Shown here: positions 23,071-35,258 of the stretch, in pieces | Layout of the letters: the number at the start of each line of letters is the position of its first letter | Position numbering within the stretch: the stretch's first letter is position 1 | From: Lasiodiplodia sp. COLG20 | Taxonomy: Eukaryota > Ascomycota > Dothideomycetes > Botryosphaeriales > Botryosphaeriaceae | Direction of reading: 5' to 3' | Assembly (NCBI GenBank): GCA_009801085.1 | Contig: VNWV01000004.1 | Location: 2,604,001-2,668,000, forward strand | Length of the DNA: 64,000 nucleotides | The notes under the pieces: generated by a model | Database searches by the model: none | Told to the model about the DNA's origin: nothing | Seen by the model: only the letters and a program-made list of their open reading frames with translations | Made by a program: the position numbers and the translations under genes

Positions 23071-24961
23071 GGACCCGTTACCGATGTCTACCGCTTACTT
23101 TTTGCTGCCCAGGTGAATCAGGCAACAACGTTTTACCTTTGGGCAGTTATGTCTCTATTATAGGCCGTGGCTTACGTGTATAGTCTGCAAGTGAGGGTGG
23201 TGAGTACCCCGAGCACTACCACCTACACGCCCAGTCTTCAAGACTATGATGCAACCAGCATGTCTTCAGTATTTTAAAGCATGTAAACTATACTGTTGAA
23301 ACCCAGAACAAACCTGCTGACATGCCTTGTATCAATAAACTATAGGTTCACATCGATTTGCGGGAGCGCACAGAATCCTCCGATACGCCTGACTCCCCCT
23401 CCATAGAGACGGATTTGTTCTTTGGGGCCAGATCTGTTGTTCAAAGTCTTGATACCAATACTAGGGTATCTGTTACAACAGTCCATATCATTGTATGGTT
23501 CGTATAACAAAATGGGCTACCTTCTTGGACCCTAATTTGCAACATACTCGAACATGCAACAACACGGTAAATCTGCGGAATTTCAATGGTTCAATTCAGA
23601 ATACACCACTCAATTAGCGGGAATCATACGCGAAGACTGCGAAGGATTGTGTGGTCTAACCATTTGTGACTAGAGTGAGGGAATTCTGGTTATTGTTTCT
23701 TTTCTAAAATGGCAGTGGGCTTCTCGCTGCTACGGCGAGGTTTGTTGCAGTGTCACGGACCGGTATATTATCTGACCACGCCAATGAACCTTCGACAACT
23801 GGGTTCATTCCAGTGTTCTTTTTCCCTCGGGAAGACCTACGTTACCGGCGTGGAGCAGTGAAAGATTGAGCCTTACATCCAACATCTGTACGAGCTCCCA
23901 AGGGCTCCACGCAGGGTACAAGATTCCATACAAGTTGAAAGTTGTACAACTTCCGCCACTTTCGACTTCACCCTTTGAAGTGTTCACAGAGATGTGGTCC
24001 TATCTTCCTCCCTGATATTTCGGCTATAATTGCTCATTCAAATCAGCACCAACCAACCAGTGTTGGACCACGTGCCTACAGGTTCCTCGGCAGATCGGGA
24101 TGCTTAGCTGCTTCACGTCCGTGTTTTTAGCGTTGGCGCAACGCCTTTTCGAACGATGCGTTACAGAGAGCGAGAGGTGACAAACGTCCGACTCGCACAG
24201 CCATCATCTGGTCCGAGCATCATTTCGCCCCCGCTGCACCACTCCGCACACTTCCACGAACTCCACCATGCGCAAACTATTGGCGCCGATCTCTTGGATG
24301 ATATGAGGGTCTGCTGTTGTGATCTCTCATGGCACACAATGTCTTTTGCTATCTGCTGGGCTTTATATGCGGCGTGTGGAAAATAATAGCCAGTTCTTGA
24401 AATTAAGTATGCTTTCCAACAATCCAACAACGGGCCGATCCCGAGGCGTAGATCCCCCAGGAGCCTCATGACCGATCAGGAGAGGAGTGATCTGCTTCCT
24501 CCATAAGCAAGAAATGCTCAAAGCATAAACTACCGAGGCTAGATTCTTAGACCAAAGTCTGTATCAAGCCATGCGGTCATTCCAACTGCCTCGGAGTACC
24601 GTTTGCCGCAACGGCGCGTGTCACAGTAGCGAAGCTAGCTCTTTTGATAAACATGTTTGGTTTATCCTGCTGAACATCTCGCGATGCCTTTGCGCTTTTG
24701 GTATGGGCAGTGTTTCTGTCCATCCATTCAGCGTCTCATCCACCACATCTGGACTATTGGCAATTCAGCACAATACGAGACCATGGAGACGTAAGGAAAC
24801 ATATAAAGCCCACGAAGACCATACAGAAGAAATTTCCCACCAGCAGCTTGATCATTTGTTCTGGAAACATCTCAATTCCCATTCATTCCATTCACGTTCT
24901 CTACTTCTGCTTCGTTGACGACGCATCCCTCGATCCCAAAACTACACTCACTCACTTCAAA
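23071..24961. other. Intergenic between tRNA-Leu and cutinase
   Basis: 1.9 kb, AT-richer than the genes. The last 170 bp hold the cutinase core promoter. No coding or RNA gene supported. Confidence 0.5.
24802..24807 (+). promoter_or_regulatory. TATA box of the cutinase gene
   Basis: TATAAA within ACATATAAAGCC, 160 bp upstream of the ATG. Confidence 0.5.
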
Positions 24962-26159
24962 ATGGTCGCTATCAACTACCTCGCAACCCTGGCCCTGGCG
25001 GCCTCAGCAAGCGCCATCCCCATGGACTCCCGCCTGGAAGCGCGCCAAAGCTTCTCCATCCCCGGCATCGGCGGACAGACGGCCAACGACGTGCAGTCTG
25101 GCACCTGCAAGGACGTCACGTACATCTTCGCGCGGGGCACGACGGAGCAGGGCAATATGGGCAGCACTGTCGGGCCTGCGCTGAAGACGAAGCTGGAGGC
25201 GGCCATCGGCGCCGACAAGCTCGCGACGCAGGGCGTCAACTACCCGGCCGACGTGGCGGGCACCGTCGTCGGCAGCATGTCGCCGGGCCAGGCCGAGGGC
25301 AGCAAGAACTGCGCGCAGCTGGTCAAGCAGGCCCTGTCCAACTGCCCGCAGACCAAGATCGTGCTGGCCGGCTACTCGCAGGGCGCGCAGCAGGTGCACG
25401 GCTGCCTCATCGATTTGAGCGCCGACGAGGCGCAGAAGGTCGCGGTGAGTGTACTTCCAATCACTTCTCCCAATCAGCTCCACATATCTCTATGCATCCG
25501 ACAAACCAAGTACCCCGACTAACGTGAACACCATTCCCAACCACTAGGCCGCCGTCACCTTCGGCGACCCCCTCCGGGCGCAGCAGTTCAAGAACATCGA
25601 CCAGTCGCGCACCAAGATCTTCTGCGCCACGGGCGACCTGGTCTGCACAAACCAGTTCATCATCACGGCCGCCCACCTCTCCTACGCCTCCGAGTCCACC
25701 GGCCCGGCCGCCCAGTTCATCCAGCAGCAGCTCGGCACTCTCAACTCCTCTTCTTCCTCTTCCAACAGCTCGTCGTCATCGACGGCGTCAACGTCTGCTG
25801 ACAGCACCAGCACCAGCACCGGCTCGTCCGACAGCAGCGCCGACTCGTCTGGCCTGGGCTCCGGGCTGCTCGGCGGCTTGGGCGGCTCCAGCGGTGGCTC
25901 GAGTCTGCTCAGTGGTTTGAGCGGGCTGAGTGGAAGTGATTCCAGTAGCAGCAGCAGCGGTTCGAGCCTGCTGAGCGGTTTGAGCGGGAGCAGCGGTTCC
26001 AGCGACAGCGGTTCGAGCATGCTTGGCGGGCTCAGCGGGCTCAGTGGACTCAGTGGACTCAGCGGGCTGGGCGGATCGTCGTCGAGCGGTGGATCGGGCC
26101 TCATGAGCGGTCTGAGCGGCTTGAGTGGCTTGAGCGGCCTTGGGGGCTCGAAGAACTGA
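24962..26159 (+). CDS. Secreted cutinase (CE5) with Ser/Gly/Leu repeat tail
   Basis: Serine esterase that hydrolyses cutin, the polyester of the plant cuticle. Exons 24962-25444 and 25548-26159 (103-bp intron) give 364 residues. Signal peptide at residues 1-19 (ASA-IP). The catalytic domain spans about 40-230: nucleophile Ser in GYSQGAQQ, Asp in CATGDLVCT and His in TAAHLSY, the complete CE5 triad, plus the cysteines of the family disulfides. Typical cutinases are about 200-230 residues. This one continues for about 130 more: a Ser/Thr-rich stretch, then repeated GLSGLSG / GSSLLSGL units ending GLGGSKN, with no hydrophobic GPI end. An open frame continues upstream of the ATG but lacks a signal peptide and crosses the TATA box. 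Confidence 0.93.
25740..26156 (+). repeat. Low-complexity coding repeat in the cutinase tail
   Basis: Ser/Thr-rich codons lead into imperfect repeats of a 9-nt unit encoding Gly-Leu-Ser. It is in frame with the cutinase, and the antisense strand is also open across most of it, a by-product of the repeat. Confidence 0.8.
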
Positions 26160-27698
26160 GTGATTAATCTTGTATCTTCAGATGGGTTTGCGGTTTTTTC
26201 TTCTTGTTGACTCGCGGAAATCGCGCTTGCTTGTACTTAATATTTGTATGTATCCATTAGTCTGATCGCGGGGAGCTAGTCTTCAATTATGCATATTTCT
26301 TTGTATTTGTAAGATTGATCACAAGCTGCGGGTGACTACGGCGAGCGGAAGATCTGATCGCATCTTTATTGTCATGTCCGTCCATGGCTGCTTCTTATGG
26401 TGTAAATTTCTGTTAGCTTGTGCATAAAAGACTATATTGTGATCGTAAAACTCAATGAGTCTTCAAGGCGCTTGTACTGATGTTGTCTACATCAAGATTC
26501 AACAACCATCACCATAATCCCCTCAACCACCCGAGCACTCTGGCAGCACCACCCCCTACGTTCACCACCCCTTTATTAAATAGACCCATTCCCTTACCCA
26601 TGGAACTCTTGCAACGCGGTAACCTCGTATTGCGGATGATGATCCGACCCGCTGTCGCATGCGTCCCTGGTGGTGGTGTTGAATGCGCTAGCCATGAGCG
26701 CGAAGCGGACCGAGACGGACGGCGAGGAGACCTTGGAGTGGGGTCGATATGAGGCGGAGCACTCGCATTACGCCATGAGGATATGCGGTAATGCTACCGT
26801 GATTTGACCCCTCGCTATCCAATCAACTCAGGGACTCGTGGCAAGTGTCTCCTTCTTGCCGTTTCCGCGAAAGGAGAGGACCAGGGGCGCGGCCGTGCTT
26901 GAGTCGTATTTGGAAAGCAGGTGGATGATGTAGTCGTGCGTGCGTGCGTTCGCCGCCCTGAATGCCGCGTTCCGGGCGAGCGGCGGTGCCTTTCCGTAGC
27001 CCTCGCTGTTGGCTGCAGCTATAGATCCAGGGAGAGAAATGCAAGTGCACTGCTGACGTAGACGCGTATAACAATTATGCTATTGAGATTTGCGGTGGGG
27101 GCCATTATACAAATAGCACACCTTTGCTGCTTATTTGATATTGTTTGGTAGTTCGGGTCGCCTTCAATTCAGCGTCCGCTTTCTCTATTTGGTAGTATTT
27201 GCGCCGTCTGAGAACTTCGAGTAGTGAGCAATGCCGATCTCGTAAGTGTTGAGTGTAAAGATGACCCTAAAATCGGTCGGAACCCTTGATTGTTGTCGAT
27301 CCGCTAATGTTGCATCCGGCATACCGAATCAGGCAAGCGTGTAAGAAAGAGCGCGCGTTGGTACGAGCGGCGGTGTCGAAGGGGCACAAAAGCACAAATA
27401 AGCTCGTTGCACGTCCTTGGTCATGAAGATCTATGTTGTTGCGGTGAAACATGATAGTACCCCGTAATGAACTAGCCTGTCAGTTGATCGAAGTGAGCGA
27501 AAAAAGCAACTGTGGATGAATGCGCGCTGAGTGATGATCATAAGACAGTATGCTCGACTAAGTTAGAAGGAATAGATCTCGAGCCCGTCGAGAAGGGAGC
27601 AAGATTCTGCATTCATGACTTCGTCTTATTCTATCGCTAATGATTTTCGCATTAGTCCTGCTTGAACGATTCAACTGGTAACGTGGTAAACATTAAAT
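26160..27698. other. Convergent gap, cutinase / OPT transporter
   Basis: 1.5 kb between the 3' ends of two converging genes. No gene or RNA supported. Confidence 0.55.
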
Positions 27699-30170
27699 TC
27701 ACAAATGCGGCACACTCAGGCTGGCCAGGAGCAGATTCACAATGCTCAGGAGACCTTCTCCAAGAATTAGACCACTGGCGAGCACAATTATGGGCGTCTC
27801 CTGCTTGCCGCGGTAGCGAAGCCAGTACAGGTTCATGAGGCCGCCGATTGTCCTAGCAAGCGTGAAGGACGGTGTGTTGTACATTCCTGTTGATTGTTAG
27901 ATATAGATGTGCAATGTGGAATAAATCGAGACTTACCAACAGCGACAGCAATACCGCCAGGAATGAATCGAGTCCACCGGCGCGTTCCAGCCTTCGACTG
28001 TTCGCCCACTCTGAATGCAGTGCCAACCGCAAAAATCAGGCCCGCGCCAAGTGCCCATTGCATGACCATGGAAGGTAGACCCTTGCCCGTAACCAGTCTT
28101 GCGGTAAAGATCCAGACGAAGCCAGTTGGTACTTCGAAAAGTTTGCCAGGGACTTGATAGACATTGGTATACAAGCGGTAGATGAGAGCCGACAGTACCG
28201 CACCGACACCAGAACCGATGATTTGGGCCCAGAACTGCGCATTTGGAGCGGCGCCCAGAAGGTGGCCGGTCTTGATGTCCTGCATGAGATCACCAGCTTG
28301 TAGTGCACCTGACTCAGAAAGAGCACCAGCAACAAGATTAATGACGACAGCATTCTTGTTCGTTGAGGCGTTCGGAATAGCAAGGGCTATGAGTAGCTGC
28401 GTGAGTTTGGAGATGCCAGAGACGGGGTTAAGATCAGTCTCGCCCAATGCACGGACGCCCATGATGCTCAGTATTAGGGCGAGAAAGAGACCGAGAATGT
28501 TCAAACTCAATGGAACGAGGTTTCCAAAGACATAGTGCACAGCTCCGATGCTGAGGCCAAGTGACAGGACAAGACCGATCAAAGTGGTACGGGTGGAGAT
28601 CAGATGCTCTGGCGGGGCGTCTTCTTCCTCATCGGATGGATCACGCTTTAGGATGTGAGCACCGGATTGACCGTCGATAGCTGTGTATCCGTCTAGTGAC
28701 TTTAGTGAGTTTGCATCAAATGAGAAGATGTCGCTCCAAGACCGTTGCTTAAAATGGTCAATAAGTCTTGGCACCCATACGCGAGCGTAACGGACGAAAG
28801 GCCGCAGAATCAGCCAGCCAAGGCTAACCAGAGAGTCGGCCAGCATAATGGCAAGACTGACCCATACAATCCAGCCTTTACTACCAGTCTCCCAGTCATT
28901 GACGGGGCCAGGGGCCCAGCCTTTCTTTTTCGCAAGAGGCGAAAGGACACCCCAGCCGAGAATGGCACCAAGAAGCATGTGGAGAGTAGTCTCGGGTCCC
29001 ATGATAATGCCCTGGCCGATGTATGCTGGAGAAGGGTTCAGGGTCCACAGCCATTTGCTAGCCAAGTGGAGGCCGAAGATTGGCACGTCACGGAGCTGGG
29101 GGACGAAGTAGGTGAAGACGGTCTGATCACAATCAGTCAGGACTCCCATCAATGCGATGCAATGCACGTACATAGACAGCAGATACCACAAAAGCTATGG
29201 TCAGAAGGCGGACCTTGGCCTTCCAGTCGCTCTGTGCATCCAGGCCGGTCCCCGCTTCATTTTCCTCATCCGTTTCGGGGAAGGTCTGAGGTGGAGGGGA
29301 GTCCGCAACAGCTCCTCCTGGCGCACCGCCGACGAGAAGATGTGCGCGCTCGTCATCATTGCTATCCCTCTGTGGTTCATCCTGACGGATGACGGCGCCC
29401 TTTCCGGATTGACCATGTAACACGCCGATCATGAGGGCAGCTGCAGTGCCGCTCGGGAACTTGAGCTTCTCCCGAATTATAACCTGGCGACGCAAGGGAA
29501 CGGCGAAGACGACACCGAAGAAGCAAATTCCGACAGCCCAGACGATGAGCTTCCACAGACCTACGTCTAGCGGCCCGTTCTCCTCGGGCTTCAGCAGATA
29601 TTGCAGGGCGGGAATGACGCCGACGAAACCGCAGCCCAGCGGCATAGTGCCGACGCTACCAGCGACGCTCTGGATAAGCACATTCTCGACAGGCGAGAAG
29701 GGCAGACGCAGGTAGCGAGACATCAGACGGAACCAAGCGAAGCCCAACAGAGCCGAGGGCATGGCCATGCTGCTGACCCATCCAGTCTGCAAGCCAAAGT
29801 ATGTGTTGGAGAAGCATATCACAATGCCGATGCCTAGGCCGACAAGGATGCCGCGGAGGGTGAAGTTCTGGGGCTCGGCGGCGCGCTGAGCAAGTAGGGA
29901 TCGGGCACGCGCATGATCCTGCGGCAGGTTTGCATCGTGGTCGTCGTCGTCGCGATAGGCAGAAGTGGGGGGTTGCGCGCCTTCGTTGCGCTGCGACGGC
30001 GAGACGTTGGCGCCTCTGTCGGGAGCCATGGCGGACGGAGGGTCGAGAGTCGCCAGCGGGATGGCCTGGACGTCGTCTGCTGGAAAAGGAGACACGACGG
30101 GCGACGCAGAAACGAAGGGCAATTGCGAGGGTGGTGAGCGCAATTGCGGAAGCGCACGCGACGAAGCCAT
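27699..30170 (-). CDS. OPT-family oligopeptide/metal-chelate transporter
   Basis: Proton-coupled importer of the OPT superfamily, closer in look to the YSL-like branch; substrate (peptide or metal chelate) not predictable here. Three exons, 29172-30170, 27937-29122 and 27699-27886, with introns of 49 and 50 bp, give 790 residues. Residues 1-105 are a cytosolic Pro/Asp-rich tail. After it come about 14-16 hydrophobic segments, with FTLRGILVGLGIGIVICFSNTYFGLQTGWVSSMAMPSALLGF as the OPT start, LIQSVAGSVGTMPLGCGFVG, an acidic loop near 285-325, SPAYIGQGIIMGPETTLHMLLGAILGWGVLSP, AGDLMQDIKTGHLLGAAPNAQFWAQIIGS, and the C-terminal LASGLILGEGLLSI. The Met at MASSRALP is preferred; one 12 codons upstream is possible. 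Confidence 0.93.
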
Positions 30171-30930
30171 GTCGCTGATGTAATTGCTGCTATCTCCTGC
30201 ACGCACTGGTCACCCGCTATGGCGCAATCGACCTGCATGCGACTGGCTGCCCTCTCTCGGGTTGCCAACATCAGTCACTCCGCGCCCCAGGCCCAATAGC
30301 TAGGCGGTTGCATGCAAATAACTTCAACGGGGCCGGATGTGGAGGAACGCGTCGCGTGCTGGTCGAACCCTGAGCCTCGCCTCGGCCATGTGCACGCCCC
30401 GGCCTTCCCGCCGCCCGCGCAGCAAATGTTACCTCGTCATAACCATGCCTCAGCTGCCCGGCCCCTTGTCGGTCGCACCCGTCTTTATGCCGCATTTTTA
30501 TCTCACCGCTCTCCTAACTAGGCTTTGCCGCCGCATGAGGCACACCGCGCACTCTGCCCGGCCCGGATGCTCGCCTCACAGCCAACAGCCTCTGCCTGAA
30601 GCAGCTTGTCGTCAATGAGGCGCAAACACGGGCGCGGACAGCGCGCGCAATGCGTGGATGGCGTCACCGGTATCCATGGCCGGCAAGCTGGGTCATTGCG
30701 GCGGCAACAAGTTGCGGTCTTTTTGCCAACCTGACGGATGCTAGTGGCCAGGTAGGGCTGCGATGATCCTGGAGAAATTTTGCGGAGACTCTCCCTGACG
30801 CTTCGGCGCGCACGCGGCTGCTTGCCAAAATTTATATAGTCGCCCGGCCGGCGGTCCCAGGTCTCCCCACGCACACCCTCTTCCCCACGTGCGCCACCAG
30901 CCCGCCAGCCTCTTCATTCTGCCTTTCATC
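30171..30930. promoter_or_regulatory. Divergent promoter region, OPT gene / disordered protein
   Basis: 760 bp between outward start codons. TATATAG at 30833-30839 lies 92-98 bp before the right-hand ATG. No clear TATA box on the OPT side. Confidence 0.45.
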
Positions 30931-31768
30931 ATGCCGTTCATGGGTGACAGCGATTGGTCGACGCCCTCGACAGGCGAGTGGTCGGTATGACTCCTCTGTC
31001 CAGACTCTCTTCGTCTTGACCTCTCCTTCAAGGCGATTGTCGGCAACACTCACCCGCCAACAATGTGCTTTTAAGGACTCGTTGTACATCTCCGTCCCCA
31101 AGTCCAAATCCAAGACGTCGGCCAAGCCTCAGCGGCCGGCGTACCTGAAGCACAAGACGCACGCGTCAATGCCCAACCTCAGCGAGGTTGAGCAGTACGT
31201 CTTCCGTCCGGCTACCTACGCCAACAAAGTCGACCGCCTGCGCAACCCTCCCGTGTCGAAACCGACCTTGAAGCGCACGCAGAGCCTCACCACGCCTGCC
31301 TCGACCTCGATGGCGGCCAAGGTCGAGAAGCACGTCCACTTCGTTGACGAGGGCTACGGCTCAGCTTCGCCGTCGCCCGCATCGAGCCCGAAGGTTAGTC
31401 GTAACCGTCCGGTTCCGTCATGGCCTCAGCTCACAGCTCTGTAGCAAGAGCCCAAGAGCGACGACAGCCGTCCTTCGACTTCCGACTCCGACTTTGAGCA
31501 GCTTGTGTCGCAGCAGCAGAAGATGACTCTCGATGAGCGTCCGTCAAAACCGCAGCGCACCGTGACTAACGTGCAGCCGGTCAAGGCGCAGAGCAGAAGT
31601 CCGACGCGCAGCGCTAAGCGCCTGTCGCGCAGCCAGACGGCCCCTCTGCAGTCAAATCGTCGTGCGCAGGCGCAGGATGACAAGATTGCGGGCACTGGCG
31701 GGTCTTACCGCAATGCCAACGGCAACATCTGTTTTGACGAGTTCAACTACTTTGGCGGAAGTGAGTAG
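30931..31768 (+). CDS. Disordered protein of unknown function with RVxF-like motif
   Basis: Three exons, 30931-30984, 31076-31393 and 31445-31768, give 231 residues; the junctions are phase 0 and GT-AG. It begins MPFMGDSDWSTPSTGEWSDS and has a positively charged, Ser/Pro-rich body with no predicted globular domain. EKHVHFVDEG matches the K/R-x-V-x-F pattern used to dock protein phosphatase 1; that is only a motif match. The C-terminal NGNICFDEFNYFGGSE is the most ordered-looking part. At the end, GGAA|GTGAGT could be a donor with an acceptor near 31821, but splicing there gives a stop one codon later, so the protein barely changes. I do not recognise the family. Confidence 0.72.
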
Positions 31769-32367
31769 TTTTCCGGGCAGATTGCGACATCGGCGCCGGC
31801 AGCTCGGCTAACAGCAAGCAGTTTAGCGTATGATGGCACGCGTCCATCTGTAAAACAAGGATTCACTGGGACGGCGTTAGCAGGGGATCAAAAATCTGGG
31901 TTTGCATATGCCTTTAGCTAGGCTGTAAAACAGCGCGCACACATTGAATTGCTACATCTGCCAATCACGGCATTTTCGTTGCTGCCCCTTCCCCGCAAAA
32001 TCGCCCTGACCAAGCGGTGGCCGGTGTTTCTTTGTTGACTGCCAACTTTTCCTCGCTCCCCTATACACAAACAAACAACACTTAACACTTGCCAACGTGA
32101 CGGCCTTGCGTGCCTACATTCACCATGGCCGCCACCTTATTTCAGGTCCGCTGGCACCAGGCACCCGACCGCCATGGTCGCTCTAACCGCCATCCTGACC
32201 CATAAATATAGGCACCACTGGCTTCCGTGCACAAGCCCTATCCGCTCCCTCGACAATCTACCCCCTTTGGCCGCCGCTCATCAAGACCCTGGGGGGCTGC
32301 CATCCACGACCTTCATCTCTTCTTCGATTTTTCTCCCGCGCACAACAGCAGCAAAAAATACGACCCT
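31769..32367. other. Intergenic between the two disordered-protein genes
   Basis: 599 bp, tandem arrangement, pyrimidine-rich near 32040-32090 and 32320-32350. A promoter for the next gene is expected; no TATA box is obvious. Confidence 0.45.
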
Positions 32368-33691
32368 ATGCACATCTCCACGGCAACCGACGACATACCC
32401 ACTACCGCCGACATGGCGCCGACCACGGCCCCGCTTCCACCCTCAACGTCGCCAAGAAGAGACGGCAAACCTCCCCGTCTGCCGTCGCTCCCTACCTCTC
32501 TGGTACCCATTGAGGGGAGACTCGTCAGACATCGTCCCGAGACCCATGCCGACCAAGTGTCACGTTTGCGCGGCCCCACGACCGCCGTGGCGGCTCCAAG
32601 TCGCGCGGTTAGTCCGGGTAGCGAGCGTCAGCAGCGTCAGACCTCAACGCTGAAGAGCATGAGCTCGCGACCGATAGATGCACTTTTCGACGAGGTACGT
32701 TTTAGCGCCATTCTCCTGCAGATTTCTGCGAGATCTCCCATGATCGAAAAGATCGAGAAATGCCATTTTCCCCATATGTTTCGTTCGACTCGCTCACGCA
32801 AGTGCTTCCCCACAGCTGCAGGCACCCGCCGACAACGACTCGTTGGCTGCCAGGCTGCAACGCCGCCGCCAGCGCCGCCGCTCCCCGGACCCCAACTTCA
32901 CCCCGCCCAGGTTGGTGCGCACCCAGCCCGTGCGCACCTGGGTGACGCTGACGGGCGACGCGCGTGCCGTTGCTGCCGCCTTCGGAGATGCCGCCGACGG
33001 CGATGACAGCTCTGCCGCCAGCAGAAGCCCGCTCAGAAAGCGACTACGCAGGACGCCCGTCGTCTCCTTCTCAACAGACAGCATTAGCAGCCCCTCCCAC
33101 GACGTTGACCCCGTGCCTTCGGCTCCATCCGTCCCCACTCCTGGTGCTGCGGGCCGTCGCCGACGTGGTGGTCTCCGCCGGTGCAGCAGCGTTGCGAGCG
33201 AGGACGAATTCGACGCCGCAACCGGCGACGCTGCTGTCGTCACCCCTCTCCCCCAGCAGACCCACACCGATGCCCACGAGACCAACACGGCTGCTGTAGC
33301 CTCCTCATGGATCCTCCCCCCGCAACGCCGCCGCCTCACGCCGCCGAAGAACCCCTTCGACGCTTTCGACTTCAAGCACGACGATAGCGAAAACGATAGC
33401 AGCAGCACCGTCAGCTTCCTCTCTCCCCAGCGACGTCGCGCGTCTCCCTCCGGCGCGGGCGACGAGCCGTTGCGTTCGCCGACGGAAGAGTTGAGTGCGC
33501 TGTCGCTGGGTAGTGATGAGGACGAGATGATGCCCGCTCTTTCTCCACCTCCTTCCCCTTCTCCCTGCTTCGCCGAGAACATGGCTCCGACGGTAGCGCC
33601 GAAGAGGAGAAGGGGCGGGTTGACGAGGTCGATGGCCGGGAGGTTCAGGATGGGCGAGGGCGGGGGATTGGAGGCGGATTGCTCCACCTGA
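32368..33691 (+). CDS. Disordered Ser/Arg/Pro-rich protein, unknown function
   Basis: Two exons, 32368-32694 and 32816-33691 (121-bp intron), give 400 residues. The first exon encodes MHISTATDDIPTTADMAPT and a Pro/Ser-rich stretch ending in IDALFDE; the second continues LQAPADNDSLAARLQRRRQRRR. The second exon has patches of three or four Arg, acidic Ser-rich runs (VASEDEFDAA, SLGSDEDEMM) and PPKNPFDAFDFKHDDSEND. Nothing looks catalytic or membrane-embedded. Several Arg-rich patches could be nuclear localisation signals and the Ser-Pro sites phosphorylation targets; both are guesses. The start is uncertain because the frame is open further upstream. High GC and biased composition make shadow frames on both strands. 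Confidence 0.6.
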
Positions 33692-35258
33692 GATCTCTTT
33701 CATCATTGGACTGCATTGAGTTACATTGCGATGGGCGCACTGCAGATACCCCGGCATGCGGAGAATCTGGTCGGCTTTCTCATGGCATTTTCTGGGAGCT
33801 GTGGAGGGTTGATCCCTGTTTTTTTTTTTTTTTTTTTTGGTTCCCTTTTTGTAACAGCATTCTGGTGGCATATTGCGTTTTCAGAGCATTTGGAAGCGAG
33901 GTTCATGCATCACGACATCTGGCGTTGGTTTGGTATTTGCTAGCATTTTCTGTTATCCTAGCGAAGCGCTCGCATGGACGGCCCCTAGAAGCTCTTCATA
34001 GACGTTGCTTTCCGAGTACGTATAAATTCTTTTAGCGCGTTGTGTTTACTCATCGAACATGTTTATCTGATGGAAAGGCTAAAAGGGTGAGTCAAAGGAA
34101 TGACTGTCACACGAGCCTTAGTCCATGATAGTCCGAGACGGGTGCGCGTAGGTTCCATCAAGTCTCATTCCGAGCAACTGCCGCACGTGAAGATCTACAC
34201 TGCACATTCTACAACCATTCTACAACGTGCGCCGCGACCACGGTGCCCCCTGTGTCCTCCGTTCCCGTTGCTCGCCACGTGCAGTCCTTCGCTTATCATG
34301 CATGCTCAACTAGTTTCTGCACAGGCAGAAACTCCGGGTTTGAATCGTTACCTTCCTTCAGGCGTTTGCTCCTTTTTTCTTCCTTTCCCCTCTTCACTTC
34401 AAGGTGTGGGAAATAACACGGTAATACGGCGAGCACGATGAGGGGAACTCGGTTGCCTCCACATTCATTCGAGCGCCTGATCATTCATTGTTTTTCCTAT
34501 GGCGTGACTCTGCTGTCTGGAGCCAAAGCCACCACCACCACCGCCGCCGCCGCCGCTCCACGTTGCCGTGCCGCGTGTGAGGTGATGGTTTCTTCAGGAG
34601 AAACAGGGGCAACCACGTTCTCCGCGGGAAGCGAAAAAGCAAGGGCGAAGGGGAGGGGAGCCACGGGACACGGCCATTATTATCCGAGACGCGGCTGCGA
34701 ATGGACGCTTTTCCCACAGAAAGCGGGAGCAGCGGCGGCGGGCCTGCCCTATGAGACTTGTGGGAGTGAGGACCGGTCTGTAGGGCTGGGGCGGACGGGA
34801 AGGATTGGCGCTGGCGGAGGTGCGTCCGGGGTGGACGGATCGCGAGGCTACCGTGTGGTGGCCGTGACGAGGCGGTGCGGGGAAAGAAGTAGTGGTGGCT
34901 AAAGCATGTGGGAAGGGAAGAGAGGGGGGAGCGGAATGCTGTGCTGTTTCTCTCGTGAGGGAAGGGGGGGGGGTCTTGGTCGAATGCTGGGCGTCGTCGT
35001 CGTGGTCTGGGCCACACCTGGCAGGTTGGTAGAGAGAGAGCACTGGAAAAGCATAAAAGGCCACGCGAAGCCGGATGACAGGTAATGGCAGAACGGGATT
35101 ATTCTCGTCTAGAAATGTGTGTGAAAGTGATTACGCTCAAAATATCGCCCAAAGCGCCTTCGCAAGCTTCTTGGTACCTTGTTTCGTCGAACCCTGCGCG
35201 TACTTCTCGTAACCAAAGCAGAAGAACAGTGTCTATGGCACACAATGCACCGCACCTC
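33692..35258. other. Convergent gap, includes T20 tract
   Basis: 1.57 kb between two gene 3' ends. It has a T20 run at 33819-33838 and CCA/CCG triplet runs near 34531-34560. Open frames near 34480-35060 are low-complexity and without support. No RNA gene seen. Confidence 0.5.

Noticed and set aside
24698..24961. In-frame upstream extension of the cutinase
   Set aside because: It would bury the signal peptide and crosses a good TATA box, so the ATG at 24962 is the start.
25682..26104. Open minus-strand frame of Pro/Leu/Ser repeats
   Set aside because: Antisense of the cutinase repeat tail; its repeat pattern explains the lack of stops.
34480..35064. Pro/Ser/His-rich minus-strand open frames
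   Set aside because: Low-complexity translation of triplet runs and GC-rich promoter-like DNA; no domain.
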